In this document: positions 16,961 through 26,278 of the stretch, piece after piece
Layout of the letters: every line of letters begins with the position of its first letter
Numbering within the stretch: position 1 is the stretch's first letter
NCBI RefSeq assembly: GCF_006094435.1
Contig: NZ_CP034783.1
Span: forward strand, 2,569,001-2,633,000
Reading direction: 5' to 3'
DNA from: Pseudomonas sp. MPC6
GTDB taxonomy: Bacteria > Pseudomonadota > Gammaproteobacteria > Pseudomonadales > Pseudomonadaceae
DNA length: 64,000 nucleotides
Notes under the pieces: generated by a model
Database searches by the model: none
What the model saw: only the letters and a program-made list of their open reading frames with translations
What the model was told of the DNA's origin: nothing
Program-made: the position numbers and the translations under genes

Positions 16961-19900
16961 ATGACCGGCATACCCAACGCTCAGTCCCTTTTCAAATTGC
17001 TGCTGTTGGTGGCGCCGATGCTCGGCATCGGGGTGGCCGAAGCGGCGTTGCGCTGTGAACGCAATCTGGTGGCCAACGTCGTGGCCCTGGATCAGCCACT
17101 GATGTTCAACCGCCTTGGCGCGCAGAACGTCAACGGCATGATGTTCGCCCTGCGCCGCGACGTGGTCGACGACCATGACCGGTCCCTGGCCCAGGGCGGC
17201 TCGGCGGTGCCGGGCAAAGTCTCGCTGCGACCGGACAAGCGTCCGCGGCCATTGGTGCTGCGGGTCGCGGCGGGTGACTGCCTGACCATCAACCTGCAGA
17301 ACCTGCTGGCTTATCAGGCCAACCCCGGTTCCCACGAAGACGGTGAAGGAGTAGAGGGCGAGGTTGAAATCGGTAACGAGGTCAACTTCAAGGTCGACGA
17401 GCAGGTCAAGGATCGACACGTCGGCTTCCAGGTCAACGGCATGCAGGCGGTCAATAGTATCGATGACATTGCGTCCTATACCGGGCGCAACGCCAATACC
17501 TTGATCGCCCCGGGTGCCAGCCGTTCCTACACCCTGTACGCCGAGCGCGAAGGCGCATTCGCCGCCAGCAACCGCGGCGCGACCTTCGGTGGCGAAGGGG
17601 ATGCGGGCAACGTGGCCAACGGTCTGTTCGGCCAGGTGGTGGTGGTGCCCAAGGGTGGCCGCACTTATCGCAACACCGTGACCGAAGAAGAAATGCGCCT
17701 GGCCAGCGCCGGCCGCACCCCGGCCGGCCAGCCGATCGTCGACTATCAGGCGCGTTACCCGCAGCGCGAGCCGTGGATCCGTGAAGGCAAGGCCGGCACG
17801 CCGATCATCAATATGGTCGACGGCAACGAAATCATCTCCAGCGAGAGCGACGCGATCGTGATGGGCAGCAACGCCGATGGCAGCTTCCCGCCTTCGACCT
17901 ACCCGCTGGAAGCCCTCGGCAAACGCAACCCGGCGATCCCCAATCGCCTGGAGCCGTTCCGCGATTTTGCTTCGCAGTTCCAGGATGAAACCGCCGCGAC
18001 CCAGGCGTTCCCCGCGTATTGGGCTGACCCGGTGATGGCCCACGTGCTGGAGCCGACCCGCGACTCGTTCATGATCAACTACGGCTCCGGCGGCATGGGG
18101 GCCGAGGTGGTGGCCAACCGTCTGGGCGTCGGGCCGATGCACGACTGCCTGTCCTGCGCCTACGAAGAGTTCTTCCTCAGCTCCCACACCGTCGGCGACG
18201 TGGCGATGCTGGTGGACGTACCGGCCAACACCGGCCTGGAAGGCATTCTCCCGGGGCAGGTACCGAACGCCGATCAGATCGGGGTCAAGGCGACCATGGC
18301 GCTGTACCCGTCCGAACCGTCGAACGTCAACCACAGCTACATCGGTGACTTCGTAAAATTCCGCAACACCCACAACGGTCACGAGCAGCATATTTTCCAC
18401 CTGCACGGGCACCAGTGGTTGTTCAACCCCAACGACGACAACTCCGATTATGTGGACGCCCAGGGCATCGGCCCGGGTGCCGGCTACACCTATGAAATCG
18501 CCAACGGTGGTTCGGGCAACCGCAATCGCGTAGCGGGCGATGCGATCTATCACTGCCACTTCTATCCACACTTTGCCCAAGGCATGTGGAGCATGTGGCG
18601 GGTGCACGATGTGTTTGAAGAAGGCACCAGACTCGAAGTATCCCAACAAGGCAGCGACGGTTTCCACAGCGAACCTTATGCATTGCGCAGCGGCAAACCG
18701 GCGGCTGGCGCTCGGGCCTTGCCCGATGGCGAGATCGTTGCCGGGACCCCGATCCCCGCGGTAGTGCCGCTGCCGGGCAAAGCCATGGCACCGATGCCGG
18801 GCAAGGTCGCGGTGGTGCCGAAAATCGGCGAAACCCTGGTGGCCGGTGGCGATGATGACGAGGAGGATGACGATGGCGAACACCACGGCGGCAGCGGCGG
18901 CGCCCAGGCCATCGGTTCCCTGGCCCTGGTCGATCGCAGTGAAGCCAACCGCAATGCCGACGGCAGCCTGAAAAACCCTGGCTATCCGTTCTGGATCGGC
19001 GGCATGGAAACCTCAGTCGGCCAACGCCCACCAACCCCGCCACTGGACATGCTCGACGCAGCCAAGGCTCAGTCCTTGAAAACCAGCGGCAATGCGTTGT
19101 GGACCAACCTCGACCCGGCTCAGTCCGGCGGCTGGGACGGCGGCCTGGGGCGCCATTCCCTGGATGGCTTCTCCGCCGGTGGCGAGGCGCACACCATTAC
19201 CACCTCCCTGGATTTCTCCAAGGAAGTGACCCGGGCCAAACCCATCTACATGCCGGAAGAGGGCACCGAAGTCGAACAGGCGGCCATGGCGTTCCACGCC
19301 AAAAAAGACCACCCAAGCTTTGCCGTGCTGCCGGGCAATCAGGTGGTGGCGCGCAATTTCCGCACCAACGGCGCGTTACCGATCGCGGGCGCTCCGTATT
19401 ACGAACCGTGCATGGATGACCGGCAAAAACGCCTGACCAGCAGCGCCGGCACCGGCGAGTTCAATAGCGGTGAACGGGTTGACGGCATGTCCTACACCGG
19501 TTCCTCGACCTTCACCGCCGACCGTCCACGGGTCTATAAAGCCGCGAACATCCAGTTCGACGCGGTGTACAACAAGGTCGGCTACCACTTCCCGCAAGCG
19601 CGCATCCTGGCGCTATGGGAAGACGCCTGGCCGGTGATCACCAAGCAGCGCCCACCAGAGCCGCTGGTGATGCGCATGAACACTTTCGACTGCGTGCAGT
19701 ACCAGCAAACCAACCTGGTGCCGGCCACCTATGAGATGGACGACTATCAGGTGCGCACGCCGACCGACGTGATCGGCCAACACATTCACCTGCCGAAATG
19801 GGACCTGACAGCGGCCGACGGTTCGGCCAACGGCTGGAACTACGAGGACGGCGTGCTTTCCCCAGGTGCCGTGCAAGAACGCATCCACGCCATTCGCGAG

Positions 19901-22777
19901 TTCAACCAGTGCACAGGCACCGACCCGCGTGACGGCACGCCGGCCTGTCCAAAAGCCAAGGCGCACCCGTTCTTTGGCCAATACGGCCGGGCCGACTGGG
20001 TCGGCGCGCGCACGGCGATGCAGCGCTGGTTCGTCGACCCGGTGGTCAACGCCAAAGGTGTCGACCGTGGCCTGGGGACCATTTTTACCCACGACCACTT
20101 AGGCCCATCGACTCACCAACAGATTGGTCTGTACGCCACCGTGCTGGCCGAACCTGCCGGCTCCACCTGGTTCCACGCCGAAACCGGCGAGCCGTTGTAC
20201 AGCGGCGCGCGGCAGGACGGCGGACCGACTTCGTGGCAGGCGGTGGTGTCTACCGGCGACCTGGACGGCGACGGCAAGAACGACAGCTTCCGTGAGTTCT
20301 TCCTTGAGTACAGCGACTTCCAGCATGCCTATGAAGCCGGTGTGTATGTCGGTGCCGGCCCCAACGGCGTGCCTAACCCGCAAGCCTTCCCGGCCACCGC
20401 CGACAGCTTCCGCTACGCAATCAACCCGCCGGTGCGCAATAACGCCAGCAACCTGCTGGAAGGGATCGTCGAAGTGCAAGGCGGGCAGGTACCCGGTTGC
20501 CCAAGCCGCCCATGCCCGCAAGCGATCTCGGTCGATGACCCGGGCATGTTCGTGGTCAATTACCGCAACGAACCGCTGGCCCTGCGGGTATATGACCCGA
20601 ACAAGGTCGGCCCGGACGGCAAGCGCGGCATGCAGGCCGACGGCCTCGGCGGCGACCTGGCGTATGCCATGCAAAGCCGTACCGACCGTGCGATCCCGGC
20701 AATGAACCTGGCGCCGAACCTGGTCACTGCGGCCACCGGCCCCACCGGCGGCACCACGCTGTTCCCGCCGCACATCAACCGTGGCGGCGCGGAGCCGGGC
20801 GACCCGTTCACCCCGATGCTGCGCACCTACACCGGTGACAACGTGCGGCTGCGGGTACATGCCGGCGGTCACGAAGAAGAGCACAACGTGACCCTGCACG
20901 GCGTGAAATGGCTGCAGAGCGGGTCCGGGTTCGGCAACAGCTCCAACTCGGGCTGGCGCTCGTCGCAGATGGTCGGGATCTCCGAGCAGCTGGGCTTCAA
21001 TGCGCCGGTGTCGATGATGTCCAGCTCGGCCGCGACCACCGGGGATTACCTGTACTCGATGGACGCCTCCCTGGAAGGCTACTGGAGCGGGATCTGGGGC
21101 GTGATGCGCAACTACACGGCCCAGCGCAGCGATCTGTTCGCGGTGCCGAACAACGCGAAACCGACGGGTATGCGCAATACGGTTGCGTTCGATGGCATCT
21201 GCCCACGGTACGGCGCCAACCCGAATGGCATCGGTACCCGGCCGACCGTGCAACGCAACTATGAAGTGGTCGCGGCGCTGGCCAACGACATTCTGCGCAA
21301 TCCGCTGAACCTGGCGATCGGCGATCCGGCCGGGCTCGGGCAACATGTCGGCGGGCCGTTGAATCCGGCGGGCGGCACCCTGGTGTTCAACTCACGGACG
21401 GTGAGCATTCCGCAGGTTACCGTAACCGACCCTGAAGACGGTGAGACCTTCACCATCGGCGGGCAAAGCGGGCCACTGCATGACCCGACGGCGATCCTGT
21501 ATGTGCGCAAGGGCGACCTAGATCCGATCACCGGCAAGCTCAAGCCTGGCATACCTGTCGAACCGCTGGTACTGCGCGCGGCGGCCGGTGATTGCATCAA
21601 CATCACCCTGGAAAACCGTCTGCCACTGATCATGCCGGACCTGACCCAGACTGCAGTGATGCAAGGCATGGTCAAGCGCGATCGCAACAGCGGCCTGGGC
21701 GCGACCACCTTCAGCAACAACCTGATGCGGCCGTCCAGCCACGTTGGCCTGCACGCGCAACTGCTGGCGTATGACATCACCAAGTCCGACGGCACCAACG
21801 TCGGCGCCAACCCGATCCAGACCGTGCCGCCACGGGTGGGCACAGTCGGCGCGTACCCGACGCGTACCTATAAGTACTACGCCGGGCACCTGGAACGTGA
21901 AGGCAAGCCGATCACGCAACTGGGCCGTAATGTCGACAACATCAACGCCACGGCGGTGGAGTTCGGCGGGTTGAATTTCACCCCGGCGGACGTCATCAAA
22001 CAGCCGCAGAAAGGCCTGGGCGGGGCGATGAGCATCCTGCCGATCGGGGCGACCTGGGTTGACGATGCGCGCAAAGTGACGGCCACGGTCACCGCACCGG
22101 GGCAAACCACCTACCGCGACTTTGCGATGGTCTGGCAGAAAGCCTTGAACATCCGCTGGGCCGACGGCCGGCCGGTGGAAGGCATTGCCGCCGAAGGCCT
22201 GGGTGTGCCGACCGATCCGCAGGACAACTCGAGCATGGCCATCAACTACAAAGCCGAGCCGCTGTGGTTCCGCTTCGGGCTGGCACCGGATGCGCCCTTC
22301 GGGCATGCCGATGGCCATGGTTACGGTGACGTGCCCAATGCGCACATGGCCTACAGCAACGCACTGGTGGGAGGCGATCCGCAAACGCCAGTACTGTATG
22401 TGAAGCCGGGGCAACCGTTCCGCACCCACATCATGATGCCCACCGGTGGCAGCCGCGGTACGACCTTCCAGCTTGACGGTCACGTCTGGTCGGTCAACCC
22501 GTTCCAGTCGGAGAAGAGCGATACCGGCGGTTACCCGATGAGTACACCAGGGGTGGGTTCGGTGCGGTTCGGCTTTAACCCGATGTCGATGTACATCGGC
22601 GCACGGGAAAGCATCCTGCCGGCGGCGCACTTCAGCTTCATGCACCCGAGCGCCGGGGGCAGCAATGCGATACCGGGCGACTACCTGTTCCGTGACTACG
22701 GCGCCTACGGCAACACCGCCGGGCTTTGGGGATTGCTGCGGGTAACCAACGAGCCCGAACCGGCACCGGCACCGTAG
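16961..22777 (+). CDS. mnxG: Giant multicopper oxidase MnxG, Mn(II) oxidase
   Basis: 1938-aa exported multicopper oxidase; in P. putida GB-1 the homologue of this exceptional size oxidises Mn(II) to Mn(III/IV). A signal peptide (LLLLVAPMLGIGVAEA) is followed by several cupredoxin domains. Copper-ligand motifs include HIFHLHGHQW (about residue 477) and HCHFYPHF (about 531). Further His-rich segments are FTHDHLGPSTH (about 1043), EEEHNVTLHGVKW (about 1304) and HFSFMHPSAGG (about 1890). An acidic, His-containing linker DDDEEDDDGEHHGG lies near residue 633 and might bind metal. ATG 16961 has GAGG nine bases upstream; the in-frame GTG 16955 lacks one. Driven by a sigma-54 promoter, and heads the gene group that runs to 28796. 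Confidence 0.92.
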   Translation: MTGIPNAQSLFKLLLLVAPMLGIGVAEAALRCERNLVANVVALDQPLMFNRLGAQNVNGMMFALRRDVVDDHDRSLAQGGSAVPGKVSLRPDKRPRPLVLRVAAGDCLTINLQNLLAYQANPGSHEDGEGVEGEVEIGNEVNFKVDEQVKDRHVGFQVNGMQAVNSIDDIASYTGRNANTLIAPGASRSYTLYAEREGAFAASNRGATFGGEGDAGNVANGLFGQVVVVPKGGRTYRNTVTEEEMRLASAGRTPAGQPIVDYQARYPQREPWIREGKAGTPIINMVDGNEIISSESDAIVMGSNADGSFPPSTYPLEALGKRNPAIPNRLEPFRDFASQFQDETAATQAFPAYWADPVMAHVLEPTRDSFMINYGSGGMGAEVVANRLGVGPMHDCLSCAYEEFFLSSHTVGDVAMLVDVPANTGLEGILPGQVPNADQIGVKATMALYPSEPSNVNHSYIGDFVKFRNTHNGHEQHIFHLHGHQWLFNPNDDNSDYVDAQGIGPGAGYTYEIANGGSGNRNRVAGDAIYHCHFYPHFAQGMWSMWRVHDVFEEGTRLEVSQQGSDGFHSEPYALRSGKPAAGARALPDGEIVAGTPIPAVVPLPGKAMAPMPGKVAVVPKIGETLVAGGDDDEEDDDGEHHGGSGGAQAIGSLALVDRSEANRNADGSLKNPGYPFWIGGMETSVGQRPPTPPLDMLDAAKAQSLKTSGNALWTNLDPAQSGGWDGGLGRHSLDGFSAGGEAHTITTSLDFSKEVTRAKPIYMPEEGTEVEQAAMAFHAKKDHPSFAVLPGNQVVARNFRTNGALPIAGAPYYEPCMDDRQKRLTSSAGTGEFNSGERVDGMSYTGSSTFTADRPRVYKAANIQFDAVYNKVGYHFPQARILALWEDAWPVITKQRPPEPLVMRMNTFDCVQYQQTNLVPATYEMDDYQVRTPTDVIGQHIHLPKWDLTAADGSANGWNYEDGVLSPGAVQERIHAIREFNQCTGTDPRDGTPACPKAKAHPFFGQYGRADWVGARTAMQRWFVDPVVNAKGVDRGLGTIFTHDHLGPSTHQQIGLYATVLAEPAGSTWFHAETGEPLYSGARQDGGPTSWQAVVSTGDLDGDGKNDSFREFFLEYSDFQHAYEAGVYVGAGPNGVPNPQAFPATADSFRYAINPPVRNNASNLLEGIVEVQGGQVPGCPSRPCPQAISVDDPGMFVVNYRNEPLALRVYDPNKVGPDGKRGMQADGLGGDLAYAMQSRTDRAIPAMNLAPNLVTAATGPTGGTTLFPPHINRGGAEPGDPFTPMLRTYTGDNVRLRVHAGGHEEEHNVTLHGVKWLQSGSGFGNSSNSGWRSSQMVGISEQLGFNAPVSMMSSSAATTGDYLYSMDASLEGYWSGIWGVMRNYTAQRSDLFAVPNNAKPTGMRNTVAFDGICPRYGANPNGIGTRPTVQRNYEVVAALANDILRNPLNLAIGDPAGLGQHVGGPLNPAGGTLVFNSRTVSIPQVTVTDPEDGETFTIGGQSGPLHDPTAILYVRKGDLDPITGKLKPGIPVEPLVLRAAAGDCINITLENRLPLIMPDLTQTAVMQGMVKRDRNSGLGATTFSNNLMRPSSHVGLHAQLLAYDITKSDGTNVGANPIQTVPPRVGTVGAYPTRTYKYYAGHLEREGKPITQLGRNVDNINATAVEFGGLNFTPADVIKQPQKGLGGAMSILPIGATWVDDARKVTATVTAPGQTTYRDFAMVWQKALNIRWADGRPVEGIAAEGLGVPTDPQDNSSMAINYKAEPLWFRFGLAPDAPFGHADGHGYGDVPNAHMAYSNALVGGDPQTPVLYVKPGQPFRTHIMMPTGGSRGTTFQLDGHVWSVNPFQSEKSDTGGYPMSTPGVGSVRFGFNPMSMYIGARESILPAAHFSFMHPSAGGSNAIPGDYLFRDYGAYGNTAGLWGLLRVTNEPEPAPAP

Positions 22778-22787
22778 GAGCGATGGG

Positions 22788-22809
22788 AGGGGGGCAAATG
22801 TCCCCCTTT
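22788..22809 (+). terminator. Weak hairpin after mnxG
   Basis: AGGGGG and CCCCCT form a 6-bp stem with an 8-base loop followed by only TTTG. It may attenuate rather than stop transcription into the gene at 23031. Confidence 0.4.
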
Positions 22810-22989
22810 GTAGGAGCGAGCTTGCTCGCGATGGACGCCAACGATAAAGCGGGCAACCTGAAACCCCGCGGCGTTCTCAGGCTTTTCGCGAGCAAGCTCG
22901 CTCCTACAGGGATGGTCGTCAACGATAACGCGGCACACCTGACACGCCGCGGTGTTCTCAGGCTTTTCGCGAGCAAGCTCGCTCCTACA
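22808..22989. repeat. Cluster of three REP elements
   Basis: One GTAGGAGCGAGCTTGCTCGCG copy is followed by two inverted CGCGAGCAAGCTCGCTCCTAC copies. The last two are within near-duplicate units of about 77 bases (both contain CGGCGTTCTCAGGC/CGGTGTTCTCAGGC). The cluster fills the mnxG-propeller gap and could adjust mRNA levels between the two genes. Confidence 0.85.
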
Positions 22990-23030
22990 AGGGCGATTAG
23001 ACAGGCACAGATCTGTAAGGGGAGAACAAT

Positions 23031-24983
23031 ATGAACAGGACCATCATAGTCGCCGTTTGGGCGCTGCTTGTCGGGTTGGCGCTGATCTGGCTGGGCGTAT
23101 GGCGCGCGTGGCAGCCGGTGTTGCTCAGCGAAGTGGCGGTGCCGAAGACCTGGAGCAAAAACACCCTGGTGCGTGACGGGGTGACGGTGGCATATGAGCT
23201 GAAGCCGCTGGCCGGAAGCGGTGTGCTGCGCGAGGGTGAGTTCGCCGACGTGCGCTTTCGGGTCACCGACAGCGCCTCGGGCCAGCCACTGTCGGGCGTC
23301 GCTCCCGGTGCCTGGCTCGACCCGGAAACCATCGCCGCCGACGAGGCCCAGGGGCGTGAGCAAAGCTGCAAATCCCGGGTCGGGGTGTTCCTGAAATCGA
23401 GCATCGGCGCACGGCCGCTGCTCGACCTCAACAGCTACTTCCTGCTGGTGATGAACCGCGATGCCAGCGTCTCGGTGGTCGACCCTTCGGTATCGGTGGG
23501 CGGGATCACCAGCACCATGGCGCGGATCGATATCAAGCAACCGCCGATGGACTGGGTGACGCCCCGGGACAACAAACGCGTGTTCGTGTCGATGCCCACT
23601 GCCGGGGAGGTGGCGGTGATCGACAGCGAGCAATTCAAGTTGCTCGACTCGGTAGCCGCCGGCAGCAACCCGGTGCGGTTGGCGTTGCAGCCGGACGAAC
23701 GCCTGCTGTGGGTCGGCAACAACGCAAAGGCTGCCGAGGACTCCGGGGTCACGGTGATCGACACCCAGAGCCTCAAGGTGCTCAAACACCTGCCCACCGG
23801 TGCCGGGCATCACGAAATCACGTTCAGCAAGGACAGCCGTCATGCCTTCGTCACCAACCGCGACGACGGCACGCTCAGCATCATCGACATTGCCAGCCTG
23901 ACCATCAGCAAACAATTGAAGACCGGTTCGCACCCGTTATCGGCCGCATACTCGTCGCTGTCCCAGGCGGTGTATGTCAGCGATGGCGAGGACGGCACCG
24001 TGACGGTGGTCGATAGCGCCAGCCTGGCGGTGCGCCGGGTGATCAAGATCAAACAGGGGCTGGGCCCGATGGGCTTCAGCGCCGACGGACGTTTCGGCAT
24101 CGTGCTCAATACCCTGGAGAACCAGGCCGCGGTCATCGACGCCGCCACCGATGCATTGATCCATGAACTGGACGTGTCCGCCGAACCCTATCAAGTGGTG
24201 TTCACCAAGGCCTACGCCTACATCCGCGGACTGGCCTCGGCCAAGGTGACGATGATCAACCTGTCGTCTCTGGGTGAAGGCCGCAAGCCGATCAGCCAGG
24301 GTTTCGAAGCAGGGCCGCAAGCGCCACGCCTGGCCGGTGACTTGCCGCTGGCGTCGAGCCTGGCGGTGTCGCGGGACGACAACGCAGTATTCGTGGTCAA
24401 CCCGGTGGACAACACCACTTACTTCTACGCTGAAGGCATGAACACGCCGATGTCCGGTTACCCCAATCGCGGCCAGGTGGCCCGTGCGGCACTGGTCATC
24501 GACCGAAGCCTGCGCGAAGTCGAGCCGGGACTGTACAGCTCGCGGATCAAGCTGCCAGGCGCCGGGAGGTTTGACGTGGCTTTCCTGCTCAACCAGCCGA
24601 ACATCATCCATTGCTTCACGGCGTCGGTCGAGGAGGACAAAACCCTTGTCCAGCACCCGGGCCTGCCGAAAGTGGAGTTCATGCTCGACAAAACCACGGC
24701 CGCTCTCGGCAGCCCTTACGTCGTGCGCTTTCGCATCGTCCAGGGCAAACAGAAGGCCCAGCGCAGTGGCGTGAAAGACGTCCAGGTGCGCTACTTCCGC
24801 GCCCCGACGTCCCGCGCCCAGGAAGTCGCTGCCCTGGAGGTGGGTGACGGGATTTATGAAGCGCCGGTAACCCTCGACCAGAACGGCGCCTGGTACCTGC
24901 ATGTGCGCGCAGCCTCCCTCGGCGCGAGTTTCGACGACAAGACATTTGCCAGCGTTCGGGTCCTGCCCGGCGATACCCACTAA
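23031..24983 (+). CDS. Membrane-anchored YVTN beta-propeller protein
   Basis: 650 aa. One N-terminal membrane helix (IIVAVWALLVGLALIWLGV, about residues 5-23) is followed by a periplasmic region with at least five WD/YVTN-type blades recognisable by the recurring pattern of A-V-ID or S-IIDIASL strands (for example VFVSMPTAGEVAVID, AFVTNRDDGTLSIID, VYVSDGEDGTVTVVD). The C-terminal 150 residues resemble an Ig-like FixH/YtkA segment. Such propellers often pair with copper or cytochrome enzymes. It follows mnxG and precedes two SCO genes, so a role in maturing or docking MnxG is likely but unproven. Confidence 0.8.
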   Translation: MNRTIIVAVWALLVGLALIWLGVWRAWQPVLLSEVAVPKTWSKNTLVRDGVTVAYELKPLAGSGVLREGEFADVRFRVTDSASGQPLSGVAPGAWLDPETIAADEAQGREQSCKSRVGVFLKSSIGARPLLDLNSYFLLVMNRDASVSVVDPSVSVGGITSTMARIDIKQPPMDWVTPRDNKRVFVSMPTAGEVAVIDSEQFKLLDSVAAGSNPVRLALQPDERLLWVGNNAKAAEDSGVTVIDTQSLKVLKHLPTGAGHHEITFSKDSRHAFVTNRDDGTLSIIDIASLTISKQLKTGSHPLSAAYSSLSQAVYVSDGEDGTVTVVDSASLAVRRVIKIKQGLGPMGFSADGRFGIVLNTLENQAAVIDAATDALIHELDVSAEPYQVVFTKAYAYIRGLASAKVTMINLSSLGEGRKPISQGFEAGPQAPRLAGDLPLASSLAVSRDDNAVFVVNPVDNTTYFYAEGMNTPMSGYPNRGQVARAALVIDRSLREVEPGLYSSRIKLPGAGRFDVAFLLNQPNIIHCFTASVEEDKTLVQHPGLPKVEFMLDKTTAALGSPYVVRFRIVQGKQKAQRSGVKDVQVRYFRAPTSRAQEVAALEVGDGIYEAPVTLDQNGAWYLHVRAASLGASFDDKTFASVRVLPGDTH

Positions 24984-24995
24984 GAGGAAACTGAC

Positions 24996-25652
24996 ATGAA
25001 TCGATTCGCAAACAGTGGGCTGCTGACGCTCTGCCTGTTGACCGCCAGTGTCGGCCAGGCCCTGGCGCACTCGGCAGATGAACACGCCGGCCATGAAATG
25101 CCGGCCAAAAGCGCCAGCTCGGAGAGCGCCCAGGTCAAGTTCGCCGACGTGGCTCTGGTGGACCAGAACGGTAAGGCAGTGCGCCTGGAAAAGGATCTGG
25201 TGACCGACAAGATCGTGGTCATGAGCTTCATCTACACCAGTTGCACCACGGTCTGCCCGGTAGTGTCCTCGATCATGGCCAAGGTGCAGAAACAGCTCGG
25301 CGCCCGGGTCGGCAGCGAAGTGCAGCTGGTCTCCATCAGCATCGACCCGCAACGCGATGACGCCAAACGCCTGAACGACTATGCCCGCACCTTCCAGAAC
25401 GGTCCGGGCTGGAGCTGGCTCACCGGCAGCGTGCAGTCGGTCAACGAAACCCTCAAGGGCCTGGGCAGCTTCAGCGGCGATTTCAAAAGCCATCAGCCAT
25501 TGATCCTGGTGGGGGACGGCAATAGCCGCAACTGGACCCGTTATTACGGCTTCACCGACCCGGTCGTGCTGAGCCGTGAAGTGGAAAAACTCAGCGGCCA
25601 GCGCAACGGACGTAACAAGCACACGGCCATTGCCATGGAGCAGCACCCATGA
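24996..25652 (+). CDS. SCO1/SenC family copper chaperone (first copy)
   Basis: 218-aa exported thioredoxin-fold protein. A signal peptide (ending QALA) is followed by the copper-binding CxxxC in YTSCTTVCPVV and the distal His in KSHQPLILVGDG. A short His-rich stretch (HSADEHAGHEM) follows the signal peptide. SCO proteins deliver copper to cuproenzymes or keep their cysteines reduced. It overlaps the next SCO gene by ATGA and sits in the mnxG group, so MnxG is its likely client. Confidence 0.9.
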   Translation: MNRFANSGLLTLCLLTASVGQALAHSADEHAGHEMPAKSASSESAQVKFADVALVDQNGKAVRLEKDLVTDKIVVMSFIYTSCTTVCPVVSSIMAKVQKQLGARVGSEVQLVSISIDPQRDDAKRLNDYARTFQNGPGWSWLTGSVQSVNETLKGLGSFSGDFKSHQPLILVGDGNSRNWTRYYGFTDPVVLSREVEKLSGQRNGRNKHTAIAMEQHP

Positions 25653-26269
25653 AAGCGCTTGCCTTGATTCTCCTGACGATGGGCCTTTGCGTAAGCAGCG
25701 ACCGGGCGTTCTCCCATGAAGGGCACGCGAGCGCCGCGCCTGCGGTGGCCACCGCGCAACCGGCCGGCGGCACCCGCGATGCGCAGACCTGGTTCACCGA
25801 CACGCCGCTGCAGGACCAGAACGGCAACACCCTGCGCTTCTACAGCGACGCGTTGCAGAACCGCGTGGTGCTGCTGAACGTGATTTTCACCAGCTGCAAC
25901 GATGCCTGCCCGCTGATCACCCGCAAGCTCAAGGAAGTTCGCGAGGTGCTGGGTGACAAGGCCGATGGCATCACCTTTATCTCCCTTACCAGTGATCCGC
26001 TGCGGGACACCCCGGCGGTGCTCAAGGCTTATACCTTGAAGCAGGGCGTCGATGGGCCCCACTGGCTTTTTCTCACGGGCGACAAGGCGCAGATCGACCT
26101 TGTACTGAGCCGCATCGGCCAGATCCTGCCGAGCCCCGAGCAGCATTCCACCCAATTGATCGTAGGGGACGTCGCCAACAAGCGCTGGAGCAAGATCCGT
26201 CCCGATGCCCCGGCCGCCGCCATTGCCCAGCGCTTGCAGTTGCTGACAATGCCCGTGGCCGGCCGTTGA
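25649..26269 (+). CDS. SCO1/SenC family copper chaperone (second copy)
   Basis: 206-aa exported SCO protein with CxxxC in FTSCNDACPLI and the distal His in EQHSTQLIVGD. It is clearly diverged from the copy immediately upstream, with which it overlaps by four bases. Two adjacent SCO proteins plus a third fused to cytochrome c at 51.3 kb mean three copper-handling proteins serve two multicopper oxidases. Confidence 0.9.
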   Translation: MKALALILLTMGLCVSSDRAFSHEGHASAAPAVATAQPAGGTRDAQTWFTDTPLQDQNGNTLRFYSDALQNRVVLLNVIFTSCNDACPLITRKLKEVREVLGDKADGITFISLTSDPLRDTPAVLKAYTLKQGVDGPHWLFLTGDKAQIDLVLSRIGQILPSPEQHSTQLIVGDVANKRWSKIRPDAPAAAIAQRLQLLTMPVAGR

Positions 26270-26278
26270 GCCCGCGCC

